From Methanosarcinaceae archaeon (GTDB lineage: Archaea > Halobacteriota > Methanosarcinia > Methanosarcinales > Methanosarcinaceae), in contig JAIOTO010000128.1 in assembly GCA_021106765.1 (NCBI GenBank), positions 1 through 33,745 of the forward strand: a stretch of 33,745 nt of DNA, read 5' to 3'. The notes under the pieces are model-generated. The model saw only the letters and a list, made by a program, of their open reading frames with translations. It made no database searches and was not told the DNA's origin. Position numbers and translations under genes: made by a program. This document shows positions 24,487 through 32,977 of the stretch, one piece after another (the stretch's first letter is position 1; each line of letters starts with the position of its first letter).

Positions 24487-25545
24487 ATGACTGATAACAG
24501 ACAGGATGGTATATCCCAAATCATATCCCATAAGTGGAAGGTGTTGACAGCATTAGCTCTTTTCATACTTGTTGTTTTAATGTTCATTGTCCTGTTACCC
24601 CTGGCCGATGGTATCATTCTTGGATTGGTGTTTGCTTACATTTGCCGTCCTATATATCTTGCATTGAACAGATATCGGCATTTCGGTGCGTTTGTTGCAA
24701 CAATGTTCATAGTAACACCCATGGTACTCATCATCGGCATCGGTCTGTTCGAGATCTCACATCAGATCATATGGGTGATCGATCATCAGGGATATGTCAT
24801 AGAAATACTTTTTGATTATGTACGCATCGTCGCCCCGGACATGTATACTGATCAGATCACAGGACTGATATGGGATTATTCGCTGTCTGTCCTTCCTCTG
24901 ATCGGTAAACTGGGTTTTGTGTCCTATGCACGTGGTATCAGTATGTTTGCGATCAATCTTCTGATATCTATATTTGTCTGCTATTTCCTTCTTGTGGATG
25001 GAGATCGATTATATAATTCGATCAAGAGGATCATCCCGAAAGGCTCGGAACGATATTTTGACGAATACTGTTCACATTTTGATCAGATACTCGGTGGCGT
25101 TTTCATTGGAAACGCATACGCAGCGTTGTCTGTGAGCAGCCTCTCGGTGATAGTGTTCTACGCGTTTGGTTTTTCACAGATATTGGCCCTAGCGACGCTG
25201 GTATTCATAGCATCGATCATTCCTCTGTTCGCAGGATACATGGTATTGGTGATCCTTGCGATCCTGCGTTATTTTTCTATGGGTCTGGAAAGTGCGTTGG
25301 TGTTCTTTGTCGTGGCATCGATCGTTATTTACGCTCCACCAGAGTTATTCCTCAGACCTTATCTTGCGGGTATCAGATCACACATACATCCAATGTTCAT
25401 AATGGTGGTATTCCTTGGGGGAGCCTTTGTGGGAGGGATCGCTGGTTTCTTTGCCGCTCCGATGTTGCTTGGTAGTATCGTAGCAGCATATCGCGTATAT
25501 GTGAATGAGCTGGATAGACAGGAATCCCTGTCAGAGGAAGACTGA
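24487..25545 (+). CDS. AI-2E family (UPF0118) membrane transporter
   Basis: The 352-residue membrane protein has about eight hydrophobic helices in the family arrangement: two at the N terminus (ALALFILVVLMFIVLLPLAD then GIILGLVFAYI), a third (ATMFIVTPMVLIIGIGLFEI), a long periplasmic-type domain, then the conserved C-terminal set with FDQILGGVFIGNAYAALS, PLFAGYMVLVILAIL, APPELFLRPYLAG and GGIAGFFAAPMLLGSIVAAY. The family contains exporters and Na+/H+ antiporters; the substrate here is unknown. It is flanked by unrelated genes. Confidence 0.9.
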   Translation: MTDNRQDGISQIISHKWKVLTALALFILVVLMFIVLLPLADGIILGLVFAYICRPIYLALNRYRHFGAFVATMFIVTPMVLIIGIGLFEISHQIIWVIDHQGYVIEILFDYVRIVAPDMYTDQITGLIWDYSLSVLPLIGKLGFVSYARGISMFAINLLISIFVCYFLLVDGDRLYNSIKRIIPKGSERYFDEYCSHFDQILGGVFIGNAYAALSVSSLSVIVFYAFGFSQILALATLVFIASIIPLFAGYMVLVILAILRYFSMGLESALVFFVVASIVIYAPPELFLRPYLAGIRSHIHPMFIMVVFLGGAFVGGIAGFFAAPMLLGSIVAAYRVYVNELDRQESLSEED

Positions 25546-25610
25546 ACCTTGAAAAAGGTTAATAAGGATTGGTTCAATTATGACCACAGGATTATTTAAC
25601 AGGTGAACCC

Positions 25611-27518
25611 ATGCAATTATTACTTATCCATTCTGATTATATCGAATATGAGGTAAAGAAAAGTACGCCGGTAGCAGAGACGATCGAAGAGTCTTTCAAG
25701 AAAGGCCGTCTCGAGGAAGCTCTTACCGTTTTCATGGCTGTGGAAAGTTTTGATGAGGCTGATCCCAAGCAGGTGATCGATCGTGCTGTGGCCGAGATCG
25801 AGAAGACCGCAGCACAGGTAAAAGCCAGTAGCATCATGCTTTATCCATACGCTCACCTGAGCTCGGACCTATCCTCTCCCACGGTAGCTGTATCGGTCCT
25901 CAAGGAGATCGAGAAGGTACTATCTGGTAAATATGAGGTCAAGCGTGCACCGTTCGGATGGTACAAGGCTTTCAGAATAAGCTGTAAGGGTCACCCGCTC
26001 TCCGAACTCTCCCGTACTATTCGTCCTGAGGGATCAACAGGAGTACAATCAGCTGTTGAAGACAGAGATGAGAAGGAGGAGGTCGTGTCAGAGGCCCTAA
26101 AGGCTGAGGACACGGCGAAGTCGTACTGGCATGTGCTGACTCCTGACGGTGAACTGCACAGCGCTGAGGATTTCGATTTTACCGGTCATGAGAATCTCCG
26201 GAAGTTCGTGGACTATGAGATCACGAAAGCTCGTGCGGTTGATAAGGCACCCCCGCATGTGGAACTTATGCGCCGGCTTGAGATCGCAGATTATGAGCCA
26301 GGATCGGATTCAGGGAACATGCGATTCTATCCCAAGGGACGGTTGATGAAATCCCTGCTTGAGACCTATGTACTCGACGAGTCTGCTGATATCGGAGCCA
26401 TGGAAGTTGAGACTCCGCTGATGTATGATATGAATCATCCTACTCTGAAGAAGTACCTTGACAGGTTCCCAGCACGTCAGTATTCCATCGAGTCTGACAA
26501 ACGGCACATGTTCCTGCGGTTCGCAGCATGTTTCGGTCAGTTCCTGATGAACCATGATATGACCATATCATACCGGAACATGCCCCTGAAGATGGTGGAA
26601 CTTACCAGATACAGTTTCAGGAAGGAGCAGCGCGGTGAGCTTGTGGGCCTGCGGCGATTGCGTGCTTTCACCATGCCGGATATGCACACGTTGTGTGAGG
26701 ATATGAATGATTCCATGTTCCAGTTCTCTGAACAGTACAATATGTGCATCAATGTGTTGAAAAAGATAGGTATCGATATACCGGATTTTGAGGTAGCGAT
26801 CAGGTTCACACGGGATTTCTATGAAGATAATGGGGAGTTCATAACCGACCTTGCAAAGAAGGTCGACAAACCCGTCCTTATAGAAATGTGGGATAAGAGG
26901 TTCTTCTATTTCGTCCTAAAGTTCGAGTTCAATTTCGTGGATGCTCTGGCGAAAGCGAGTGCGTTGTCCACAGTGCAGATCGATGTAGAAAATGCAGAAC
27001 GATATGATATAAATTATATCAATGACAGCGGCGAGGCAAAACATCCTATCGTGCTGCATTGTTCTCCAAGCGGATCCATCGAGCGTTGTATCTATGCTCT
27101 TCTTGAGAAGGCTGCGATGGATACTGAGAACGGTAAGGTTCCCATGCTGCCGTTATGGCTGTCCCCTACACAGGTACGCATTATTCCTATAGCAGAGGAA
27201 CATATGGGATATGCAAAGGATGTCGCATCTCGTCTTCAGTGCCGTGTCGATATCGACGACCGTGATGAATCAGTGGGTAAACGGATCAGGGGAGCCGGCA
27301 GGGAATGGGTCCCGTATGTGATCGTCGTCGGTGACAAGGAAGTTGAGAACGGTACCATCAACGTGACCATCCGCAGCGAGTCAGAACCAAAGAAACCCGC
27401 TAAAATAGAGATGTCTCGTGAGGAACTGGCTACAAGGATCATGTCAGAGACCGAAGGTATGCCGTATCGCAGGTTGCCTCTTGCGCAGTTGTTGTCCATG
27501 TGGCCAAAGTTCTTTTAA
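25611..27518 (+). CDS. thrS: Threonyl-tRNA synthetase, archaeal type
   Basis: The 635-residue enzyme charges tRNA-Thr. The N-terminal domain ([40 protein letters not shown]) is the archaeal D-aminoacyl deacylase-like editing domain, not the bacterial TGS/SAD pair. The class II core has motif 2 ([20 protein letters not shown] then [19 protein letters not shown]) and motif 3 ([16 protein letters not shown]). The anticodon-binding domain starts near [19 protein letters not shown]. The Shine-Dalgarno AGGTGA precedes the ATG by 4 nt. Confidence 0.97.
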   Translation: MQLLLIHSDYIEYEVKKSTPVAETIEESFKKGRLEEALTVFMAVESFDEADPKQVIDRAVAEIEKTAAQVKASSIMLYPYAHLSSDLSSPTVAVSVLKEIEKVLSGKYEVKRAPFGWYKAFRISCKGHPLSELSRTIRPEGSTGVQSAVEDRDEKEEVVSEALKAEDTAKSYWHVLTPDGELHSAEDFDFTGHENLRKFVDYEITKARAVDKAPPHVELMRRLEIADYEPGSDSGNMRFYPKGRLMKSLLETYVLDESADIGAMEVETPLMYDMNHPTLKKYLDRFPARQYSIESDKRHMFLRFAACFGQFLMNHDMTISYRNMPLKMVELTRYSFRKEQRGELVGLRRLRAFTMPDMHTLCEDMNDSMFQFSEQYNMCINVLKKIGIDIPDFEVAIRFTRDFYEDNGEFITDLAKKVDKPVLIEMWDKRFFYFVLKFEFNFVDALAKASALSTVQIDVENAERYDINYINDSGEAKHPIVLHCSPSGSIERCIYALLEKAAMDTENGKVPMLPLWLSPTQVRIIPIAEEHMGYAKDVASRLQCRVDIDDRDESVGKRIRGAGREWVPYVIVVGDKEVENGTINVTIRSESEPKKPAKIEMSREELATRIMSETEGMPYRRLPLAQLLSMWPKFF

Positions 27519-27540
27519 GTGCCACTTCAAATATGTACTC

Positions 27541-27840
27541 ATGGAAGACCGTGTGAATGATCAGGCATGTGCAGAGATCTACGTATCTGGAAGGGTACAG
27601 GGAGTCTACTATAGAGGCTTCACACAGAGTGTAGCCATGCGTCTGGGCATTGTGGGATATGCTCAGAACCTTCCTGATGGCAGGGTCAAGGTTATTGCTC
27701 AGGGCGATCGGCAGAATGTCCGGGAACTCCTTGATAATTTGAAAATAGGTCCCCGCCTGGCGGATGTTCATGATGTGAATGTACAGTGGCATATACCAGT
27801 GAACACTCTCAACGAGACAGGTTTCAGTATTCGACGATGA
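27541..27840 (+). CDS. acyP: Acylphosphatase
   Basis: The 99-residue protein has the acylphosphatase signature SGRVQGVYYRGFTQ with the phosphate-binding Arg (R25) and GYAQNLPDGRVKVIAQG with the catalytic Asn (N43). It hydrolyses acyl phosphates such as acetyl phosphate. The open frame extends upstream into thrS, but the ATG at 27541, 22 nt after thrS, gives the normal length. It is probably cotranscribed with thrS. Confidence 0.93.
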   Translation: MEDRVNDQACAEIYVSGRVQGVYYRGFTQSVAMRLGIVGYAQNLPDGRVKVIAQGDRQNVRELLDNLKIGPRLADVHDVNVQWHIPVNTLNETGFSIRR

Positions 27841-27963
27841 TCCATACTATAGGGCAAGTGAACTATCGCCGGGATATAATTAGATTACCTGAAGGTTCTG
27901 CTGGTCAGTAGTACTAATCAGGTGATCAGTCATCATAAAATATTCTTATGAACAGGTTACCGA

Positions 27964-28173
27964 TCATTTGTTATGGGTTTCCTCAAACAGTTCGTACTCT
28001 ACTTCAGCAACCTCTTTATCCAGATTGTATATCCCAAGTATTTCCTTTAGTTCGGTGACGCAGTCCATGCAGATATGTGTAGTCCCAATGATCCTGCCTT
28101 CAGCGATCTCCTCTTCGTCTCCACCCTCAATGTCATATTCAGAGCATCTCTTACCACAAAATACACATCCCAT
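27964..28173 (-). CDS. Small protein with two Cys pairs, unknown function
   Basis: The 69-residue acidic protein has MGCVFCGKRC at the N terminus and HICMDCVTEL in the middle (C3, C6, C35, C38), a likely zinc site or rubredoxin-like knuckle. It ends in a Glu-rich helix (KEVAEVEYELFEE). A strong Shine-Dalgarno (AAAGGAGTGGT) precedes the ATG. A TATA-like TTATATATG near 28238-28246 predicts a leader of about 45 nt containing a small GC hairpin (CAGGG/CCCTG). No family was recognised. Confidence 0.75.
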   Translation of the reverse strand: MGCVFCGKRCSEYDIEGGDEEEIAEGRIIGTTHICMDCVTELKEILGIYNLDKEVAEVEYELFEETHNK

Positions 28174-28270
28174 ATAACCACTCCTTTGTTAGACGTTCAG
28201 GGTCCGGCCCTGCATCCATATATCATCTGTGAGATTCATATATAATGTTTACCATCCCGAGGACTTTGCA

Positions 28271-28300
28271 TATAAAGTCGGATAATAATCCGACTTTATA
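28271..28300. other. Perfect 13-bp hairpin
   Basis: TATAAAGTCGGAT (28271-28283) pairs perfectly with ATCCGACTTTATA (28288-28300) around AATA. It sits between the divergent zinc-site gene and the membrane-protein gene, upstream of both promoters. It could be a bidirectional terminator, an operator or an element relic. It also marks the point where base composition becomes AT-rich. Confidence 0.7.
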
Positions 28301-28346
28301 CTTGGACTCTTTACTTTTTACACGGGACATACTTTTAGACAAAAAC

Positions 28347-28356
28347 CTTATAAAAC
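28347..28356 (+). promoter_or_regulatory. TATA box of the membrane-protein gene
   Basis: CTTATAAAAC is centred about 25 bp before the ATG at 28376, with an A-rich BRE-like AAAAACC just before it. The transcript should be leaderless. Confidence 0.55.
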
Positions 28357-28375
28357 AATCCAACGATGTACAATT

Positions 28376-29158
28376 ATGAACATCACGTTTATTCAGAATG
28401 TCACTATTGCCACTATTATTTACACCGTCTTTAATCTGTTTCTAGGCTTTTTTAGGGGAGAAACAATTCTCGCAGATTATATTCTAATGACCCTTGTTAG
28501 TGGACTTCTCCTGGTAGTGGTATATGGATGGCTTTCACAGAGGCTTGAATTTCCTTTAAGGAAGAAGATATTCTTCCTCTGGGCAGCTCTTTTTGTAATC
28601 ATGACTTTCAGCAACATGATTGAATATTACTTTTTCTCAGTAGGCCAGGAGTCAGTAATACTCTCGGAACTGGGAGTTGGTCTTGTAGCAACGTTAATCT
28701 ATGCAATTGTCATAGGCTTCCTGTTTACCTCCGAAGGATCAGGAGGAACACTAACATTTCCAATAAAGAAAATAACAATTGCCTCGATTCTTTACTTTCC
28801 AATATACTTAACATTTGGGGCGCTGATATTCCCATTTGTCGGCCCGTTCTACAATGACCCCTCGCTAGGACTCAACCTCACAATACCGGGCCTTGAGATT
28901 ATCCCACTTCAATTTCTAAGAGGATTTCTTTACGTTCTGGTTCTCATCCCATTCATCTCAATCTTCACGTATGAAAACAGAAGCAAAAAGCAAATGATTC
29001 TTGTACTAACAGCAATGCTTTTTATCCCGGGAGTTTTTATCAGCTTCTTCATACCAGGAGGCTGGCCTGTAGCTCTCAAGTTCTACCACAGTATAGAGAT
29101 TCTGGCCGACTACGTCTTTTTTTCAGCTGTAATTAGTTGGGTGTTTCTGAGGAACTAA
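28376..29158 (+). CDS. Polytopic membrane protein, unknown function
   Basis: The 260-residue product has about seven hydrophobic segments, for example ATIIYTVFNLFLGFF, ADYILMTLVSGLLLVVVYGW, KIFFLWAALFVIMTF, VGLVATLIYAIVIGFLF, ITIASILYFPIYLTFGALIF, FLRGFLYVLVLIPFISIF and MILVLTAMLFIPGVFISFF. No signal peptide, catalytic motif or known family was recognised. The gene is AT-rich compared with the thrS region. It is followed by a hairpin terminator and stands alone. Confidence 0.75.
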   Translation: MNITFIQNVTIATIIYTVFNLFLGFFRGETILADYILMTLVSGLLLVVVYGWLSQRLEFPLRKKIFFLWAALFVIMTFSNMIEYYFFSVGQESVILSELGVGLVATLIYAIVIGFLFTSEGSGGTLTFPIKKITIASILYFPIYLTFGALIFPFVGPFYNDPSLGLNLTIPGLEIIPLQFLRGFLYVLVLIPFISIFTYENRSKKQMILVLTAMLFIPGVFISFFIPGGWPVALKFYHSIEILADYVFFSAVISWVFLRN

Positions 29159-29180
29159 ATAAAAGATGTCGAGAAAAAAA

Positions 29181-29219
29181 GACCTTTTATTAAAAGGTCA
29201 TAATTCTTTTTCATTTCTC
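29181..29219 (+). terminator. Terminator of the membrane-protein gene
   Basis: GACCTTTT (29181-29188) pairs perfectly with AAAAGGTC (29192-29199) around ATT, followed by T-rich sequence (AATTCTTTTTCATTTCTCATTG). It starts 22 nt after the stop codon. Confidence 0.65.
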
Positions 29220-29390
29220 ATTGTTTCTGATCTCATCAACATTGAGTGGGTAATTTTAACGTTCTACAAGCAAATGTTCGCAATTGTAGATCATCTCCCT
29301 ATACAATCCTCTAAATTACGAGGTGGTATTTTTGCTCATGTGATTGCGATTTGCATTCGTTCTTTGAACTCGATGACGATTGAAAGATAG
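29220..29390 (+). other. Possible transposase C-terminal remnant
   Basis: A plus-strand frame ending at 29390 reads INIEWVILTFYKQMFAIVDH, LPIQSSKLRGGIFAHVIAIC, IRSLNSMTIER. The pattern 'IE-(F/Y)K...DHLP....GGI-AHVIAI' recalls the C-terminal part of IS4-type transposases, but no DDE residue or element end is visible and the identification is weak. The rest of 29391-29537 is AT-rich with no gene. Confidence 0.25.
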
Positions 29391-29537
29391 ATATAAATAA
29401 ATAAATTTAGTTACCCACACGAAGTTAAAGAGAAACTTATTTTTTAAAAAAAAATGAATCGGAATGCATTTAAATCCTTGGTGGCAGATTAACTGAGTTT
29501 AACCTGCTCGATGGTGACGATACTTTCATAAATGTGT

Positions 29538-30692
29538 TCAAATTCTATAATCGAGATAGTTTTTCTCAACCCATTCGAAAAAGGATGCTTCTATTAACAT
29601 TTTATTTCCTGCGTCCTTTCGAGCTTGTGTATTTGACGAACCATAACCAACTGTAAAATAGTTTTCTTCTCCCAGTTGCAAATTTAGGAGGGCTAACACA
29701 TCTGAAGAGGTTTCGCGAATCCAACTTGCTCCAGTTACGTCATCAAGTCGGGCACTTAGCAACATTAACAGACCAAAACTGTTTTTCGAAGCTTTGCGTT
29801 TCACATAGTCTATCAATAGTTCATCAGTGTTATTTTTTACTTCCATTGATCTATTTTGGGATTCAGGTTTATAAAATATAATTTCCTTATCATTAATAGA
29901 TACGTTAGAATGTACCGTTTTTTCTTGTATTGGTCTTAGCGTGTCCATTGTAGGATCATATTCAGGATTTTGACCTTTGATAGCACAAAGAGCTTTATGA
30001 GCAGCTTCCTGTTCAGCTTCTATTGCTGAATTCCAAGGCATAGTAGTTATTTTATGTGTTACTCCCTCCAAAGTTATAGAAAAGGGAATTTCGTCTGTAA
30101 ATTGGAATATGATTGAGTGATCGGGCCCTCCATTTCGGGGTGCGGTGGGGATGAACTTACCTATTTCTTTATTAGAAATATTATCGATTTTTCTAATATC
30201 ATTCAAGAACTTGCTTTTGTAATCTTTTGACGGATCAAATATCCCCTCTTTTGATAATTTATCCTGTTTTGTTATGGCAAATTCTATAAATTTACGAACT
30301 ATGGGAGAACATTTATCTAAACCATTCGTTTTAAACGCAGCTCCAATTAAAGCTTCCACTATTTCTGCTAAATCTTTATCTTGTAGAGAACATGTCAAAT
30401 CTGATGAAGTTAAAATACTTGGAATACTCAAATAATCTGCAAATGCTTTGATAGTAGACTCTTTATGAATTGTGTTTTTGCAAGATGTGATATCTCCACT
30501 TGTTTCCCAACCTTTGCTTATCAAATAGTCGTATAAATGTATGTCAATTACTCGATCACCATACAGGGCGAGTTGTTCAAACTTTGCTGTACCGCCGCAT
30601 GATCGGGGACGAATAGCAATTTCGAACAACTGAGGTTCATGTTCAAGTAGAAAAAACTGTTGAATTTCGGTTAAATCTGTCATGTTATCCAT
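29538..30692 (-). CDS. RNase III-like protein with one or two dsRNA-binding domains
   Basis: The 384-residue protein has the RNase III layout. The signature region is KFEQLALYGDRVIDIHLYDY (37-56) and the second catalytic motif is DLAEIVEALIGAAF (107-120). Against E. coli RNase III, E38 and D45 correspond to E39 and D46, but E41 is replaced by Ala42 and D114 by Glu110; E117 is Glu113. A dsRNA-binding domain follows (about 158-240) with KSKFLNDIRKI, GGPDHSIIFQF and EAEQEAAHKALCAIKG. A second, weaker one (about 292-378) ends FTVGYGSSNTQARKDAGNKM. It is AT-rich and lies in the accessory zone. It may be a dsRNA-processing or antiviral nuclease, or a catalytically altered dsRNA binder. The ATG at 30683 is an alternative start. 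Confidence 0.75.
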   Translation of the reverse strand: MDNMTDLTEIQQFFLLEHEPQLFEIAIRPRSCGGTAKFEQLALYGDRVIDIHLYDYLISKGWETSGDITSCKNTIHKESTIKAFADYLSIPSILTSSDLTCSLQDKDLAEIVEALIGAAFKTNGLDKCSPIVRKFIEFAITKQDKLSKEGIFDPSKDYKSKFLNDIRKIDNISNKEIGKFIPTAPRNGGPDHSIIFQFTDEIPFSITLEGVTHKITTMPWNSAIEAEQEAAHKALCAIKGQNPEYDPTMDTLRPIQEKTVHSNVSINDKEIIFYKPESQNRSMEVKNNTDELLIDYVKRKASKNSFGLLMLLSARLDDVTGASWIRETSSDVLALLNLQLGEENYFTVGYGSSNTQARKDAGNKMLIEASFFEWVEKNYLDYRI

Positions 30693-30720
30693 GACACTTC
30701 TATAATATATATAGTTGATG

Positions 30721-30734
30721 TAAAAATATATATG
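30721..30734 (-). promoter_or_regulatory. TATA box of the RNase III-like gene
   Basis: On the minus strand CATATATATTTTTA lies about 35 bp before the ATG at 30692. A second TATA-like CTATATATATTATAG (about 30698-30712) is too close for that ATG. Confidence 0.4.
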
Positions 30735-30800
30735 TGTACATTTAGTGATTGATACTAATAAACCACTAGTATTTAGTTTCCATCATTGCAGTTCGAACTT

Positions 30801-31093
30801 TTAAGAAAAGTATATGTTTATAGTTTTAGGAACTTTCATGAACAGATCACGATTAATTACCATATTCCCTCCAAAGACTAAAGTAGTATCCTTGCGCCTT
30901 TGGGATGTGCCTATGACTTCTTCAAAAGCTTCGTTCATGCAGACGTTCTTATCCCAGGATCTGGTCCAGGGGTTTCAGGAACTCCAACATGATAATCCCC
31001 ATTAGGCTGGAGATAGTAGCCAGCAATCGCATTGATGAAACTGCCTTCATGATATTTCCCTATGAAGTGCGAAGCATCGGTGCACCAACCGCC
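30801..31093 (-). pseudogene. Decayed gene fragment, possibly glycosyltransferase-like
   Basis: Two overlapping minus-strand frames read like one protein broken by a frameshift near 30975. The first (31093-30938, 52 codons, after a TAA) reads GGWCTDASHFIGKYHEG, SFINAIAGYYLQPNGDYHVG, VPE. The second reads NPWTRSWDKNVC, MNEAFEEVIGTSQRRKD, TTLVFGGNMVINRDLFMKVP, ending at a TAA at 30801. 'FGGNMVINRDLF' resembles a motif in family 2-type glycosyltransferases. In the first frame, sequence upstream of the TAA (LQYCAPVGARTAVL) also looks coding. The identity is uncertain; the decay is clear. Confidence 0.45.
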
Positions 31094-31148
31094 TTAGAGC
31101 ACCGCTGTACGAGCACCTACCGGAGCGCAGTACTGCAGTGCGTCAATT

Positions 31149-31330
31149 CCCCCCCCCGCAAGACGCTCTTTCTTCCGGTGGCCCTTCCACTCCCCGTGCA
31201 ACAACAAACAACACAGGGTTTGGGAGTGGTGGTCGGGTAGAATCCTCATATGTTCTGCGTTTTCTTCCCCCAAGCTCTTTAATTGTGCGACACCGCCCGT
31301 AGCACTGCGGAGACAGCTAGGGCGGTGTCG
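31149..31330. other. GC-rich structured island
   Basis: Within AT-rich surroundings this stretch holds a run of nine C (31149-31157), an 8-bp inverted repeat CCACTCCC/GGGAGTGG (31187-31194, 31222-31229), and a perfect 11-bp stem CGACACCGCCC (31288-31298) with GGGCGGTGTCG (31320-31330). The loop of the last contains an additional TAGC/GCTA pairing. It could be a structured RNA or the end of a mobile element. No gene is recognised on either strand, though minus-strand fragments (HGEWKGHRKKERLAGG) look like former coding sequence broken at the C run. From 31331 to 31479 nothing is recognised. Confidence 0.45.
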
Positions 31331-31479
31331 TCAATATGTCCTTATCCTAAGGATATACCTTACTTTGCTCCTTTTTGAGTGTTTTGGAGTAATTGAAGCG
31401 GTACTGATGCTGTTTATTTAGTGGAAGTAAGATAATGTCTTAACTACATTTTAAAAATAGCCATTTAAGCACCATCTAA

Positions 31480-31660
31480 CCTTAAATTTGGTACACAACA
31501 TGTTTTGTGTATCATATATGTTACAAAAATGTGTTTATATATCATATAGCCTTGAATTTAGTATACAACATGTTTTGTGTATCATATATGTTACAAAAAC
31601 GTGTTTATATATCATATAGCCTTGAATTTAGTATACAACATTTTTTGTGTATCACATATC
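31480..31660. repeat. 70-bp tandem repeat, about 2.6 copies
   Basis: Units start at 31480, 31550 and 31620. The unit begins CCTTGAATTTAGTATACAAC and contains TTTTGTGTATCATATATG and GTGTTTATATATCATATAG. Copies 1 and 2 differ at a few bases; copy 3 breaks off after about 40 bp at the end of the fic gene. The repeat is very AT-rich and includes an imperfect inverted repeat around ACATGT. No spacers are present, so it is not CRISPR. Confidence 0.9.
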
Positions 31661-32762
31661 AGACATCTTCAGTGATATCCATCAACGTCCTAAATGCGTA
31701 AATTGTAGGGCGTCTGCCTCTACCTTTCCTGATGATAGTAATTATATCATTTTGAGCCATCTCTTTTAAAAGACGTACAGCACTCATTCTTGGAATACCT
31801 GATTTTTCTATAAACATTGATGTATTAAATATTGGTGATGAAAAAATAGTATCTATAGCAGATATTGAATATTGTGAATGAGTAATTTCGGGGATTGTTT
31901 CTTTCATTTCATCATAGTGACGAAGGATCTTTTTTGCTTTATCACAATTATCCTGCGACTGTTCAATTATTGCATTCAGAAAAAAAGATATCCAGCTATC
32001 CCAATCCCCATCTCTGGAAATACCTAGAAGTGCATTGTAATAATTATCTCGCTCTTTTTCAAGATATGAACTCAAATAAAAAGCAGGTCTTGATATCAAA
32101 CCTTTTGAATAAAGTATAAGAGGAATTAACATCCTCCCAATTCTCCCATTACCGTCTCTAAATGGATGAATTAGTTCAAACTGCCCTTTCAAAACGGCAA
32201 GCTGTACGAGAGGGTCTTTATCGTCACTATGGAGATACCATTCCCACCCTGAAAGCGCATCTGGAACCATGGAGGGAACCGGAGGTACAAAAGTTGCTTC
32301 TTCAATCGGTGAACCCGGAGATGCAATGTAATTTTGAATGCGCCTGATTTCACCAGGTTCTTTATCCCTACCACGTACATTCGCAAGTAAAATACGGTGA
32401 AGTTCACGAATCATGTTAATATGAATGGGTCTATCTTTCAACAACGATTCGGCACTATAAAGTGCTTTACGATAATTAAGAACTTCATGAATATCATCAC
32501 GCCTCTCAAAAAGCCCCTCCTCTTTGGGATCAGCTTCATATTCTAATACTTCTTCAACAGAAGCTTGTGTGCCCTCTATTCTAGAAGAAGAGACGGCTTC
32601 CCTTGTAATCAGAGGTGAAAGAAGAACATTTGGATTGATAATTCCTTGCATAATTCCATCATATCTTCCAAGTGAAACACTTGCTTTTCCAATCAAATTG
32701 GCATGTGCGGCCCAGTCTATACAATCTAAGGGTAGACTCATTGGCTCATAAGGTTTCGGCAT
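31659..32762 (-). CDS. Fic domain protein (class II-type AMP/NMP transferase)
   Basis: The 367-residue protein has the complete Fic motif HPFRDGNGRIGR (199-210), with the catalytic His199. The N-terminal inhibitory helix carries SSRIEGT (S59-E63-G64), the (S/T)xxxE(G/N) pattern whose Glu blocks productive ATP binding, so activity should be self-restrained. The N-terminal Fic_N part (DCIDWAAHANLIGKASVSLG) and a C-terminal winged helix (FIEKSGIPRMSAVRLLKEMA) complete the common bacterial/archaeal form. It probably modifies a host protein with AMP or another nucleotide. GGTGTGATCC before the ATG is an excellent Shine-Dalgarno. The stop overlaps the 70-bp repeat. Confidence 0.93.
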   Translation of the reverse strand: MPKPYEPMSLPLDCIDWAAHANLIGKASVSLGRYDGIMQGIINPNVLLSPLITREAVSSSRIEGTQASVEEVLEYEADPKEEGLFERRDDIHEVLNYRKALYSAESLLKDRPIHINMIRELHRILLANVRGRDKEPGEIRRIQNYIASPGSPIEEATFVPPVPSMVPDALSGWEWYLHSDDKDPLVQLAVLKGQFELIHPFRDGNGRIGRMLIPLILYSKGLISRPAFYLSSYLEKERDNYYNALLGISRDGDWDSWISFFLNAIIEQSQDNCDKAKKILRHYDEMKETIPEITHSQYSISAIDTIFSSPIFNTSMFIEKSGIPRMSAVRLLKEMAQNDIITIIRKGRGRRPTIYAFRTLMDITEDV

Positions 32763-32811
32763 TTGTGGATCACACCCCTCTTTATTATCTTATGATTTAT
32801 TAAAGTTAGTA

Positions 32812-32836
32812 CCCAAGTTTGACTGTAAAACTTGGG
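32812..32836. other. 9-bp hairpin resembling an insertion-sequence end
   Basis: CCCAAGTTT (32812-32820) pairs with AAACTTGGG (32828-32836). The stretch CCCAAGTTTGACTGT differs by one base from the reverse complement of the right end of the element at 4756-5224. It lies 50 bp upstream of fic. From 32837 to 32977 there is only a 24-codon plus-strand frame (from 32900) of no known identity. Confidence 0.5.
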
Positions 32837-32977
32837 ATAAATGCTTCAAAATAGCGAGTTTAAAATCGAGAGGGCATCAAAGTATGTCACCACGGACTAT
32901 GTTCTCGAAAAATAGGGTATTTCAACGTGGGTGCATGAGAATTATTCCTCATACTAAATTACCCATCATCTGATTGA

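Noticed and set aside
30814-31005. 63-codon plus-strand frame
   Set aside because: It is opposite the decayed minus-strand coding sequence, which is much more protein-like.
31480-31660. CRISPR array
   Set aside because: The 70-bp units are contiguous and nearly identical over their whole length; there are no unique spacers.
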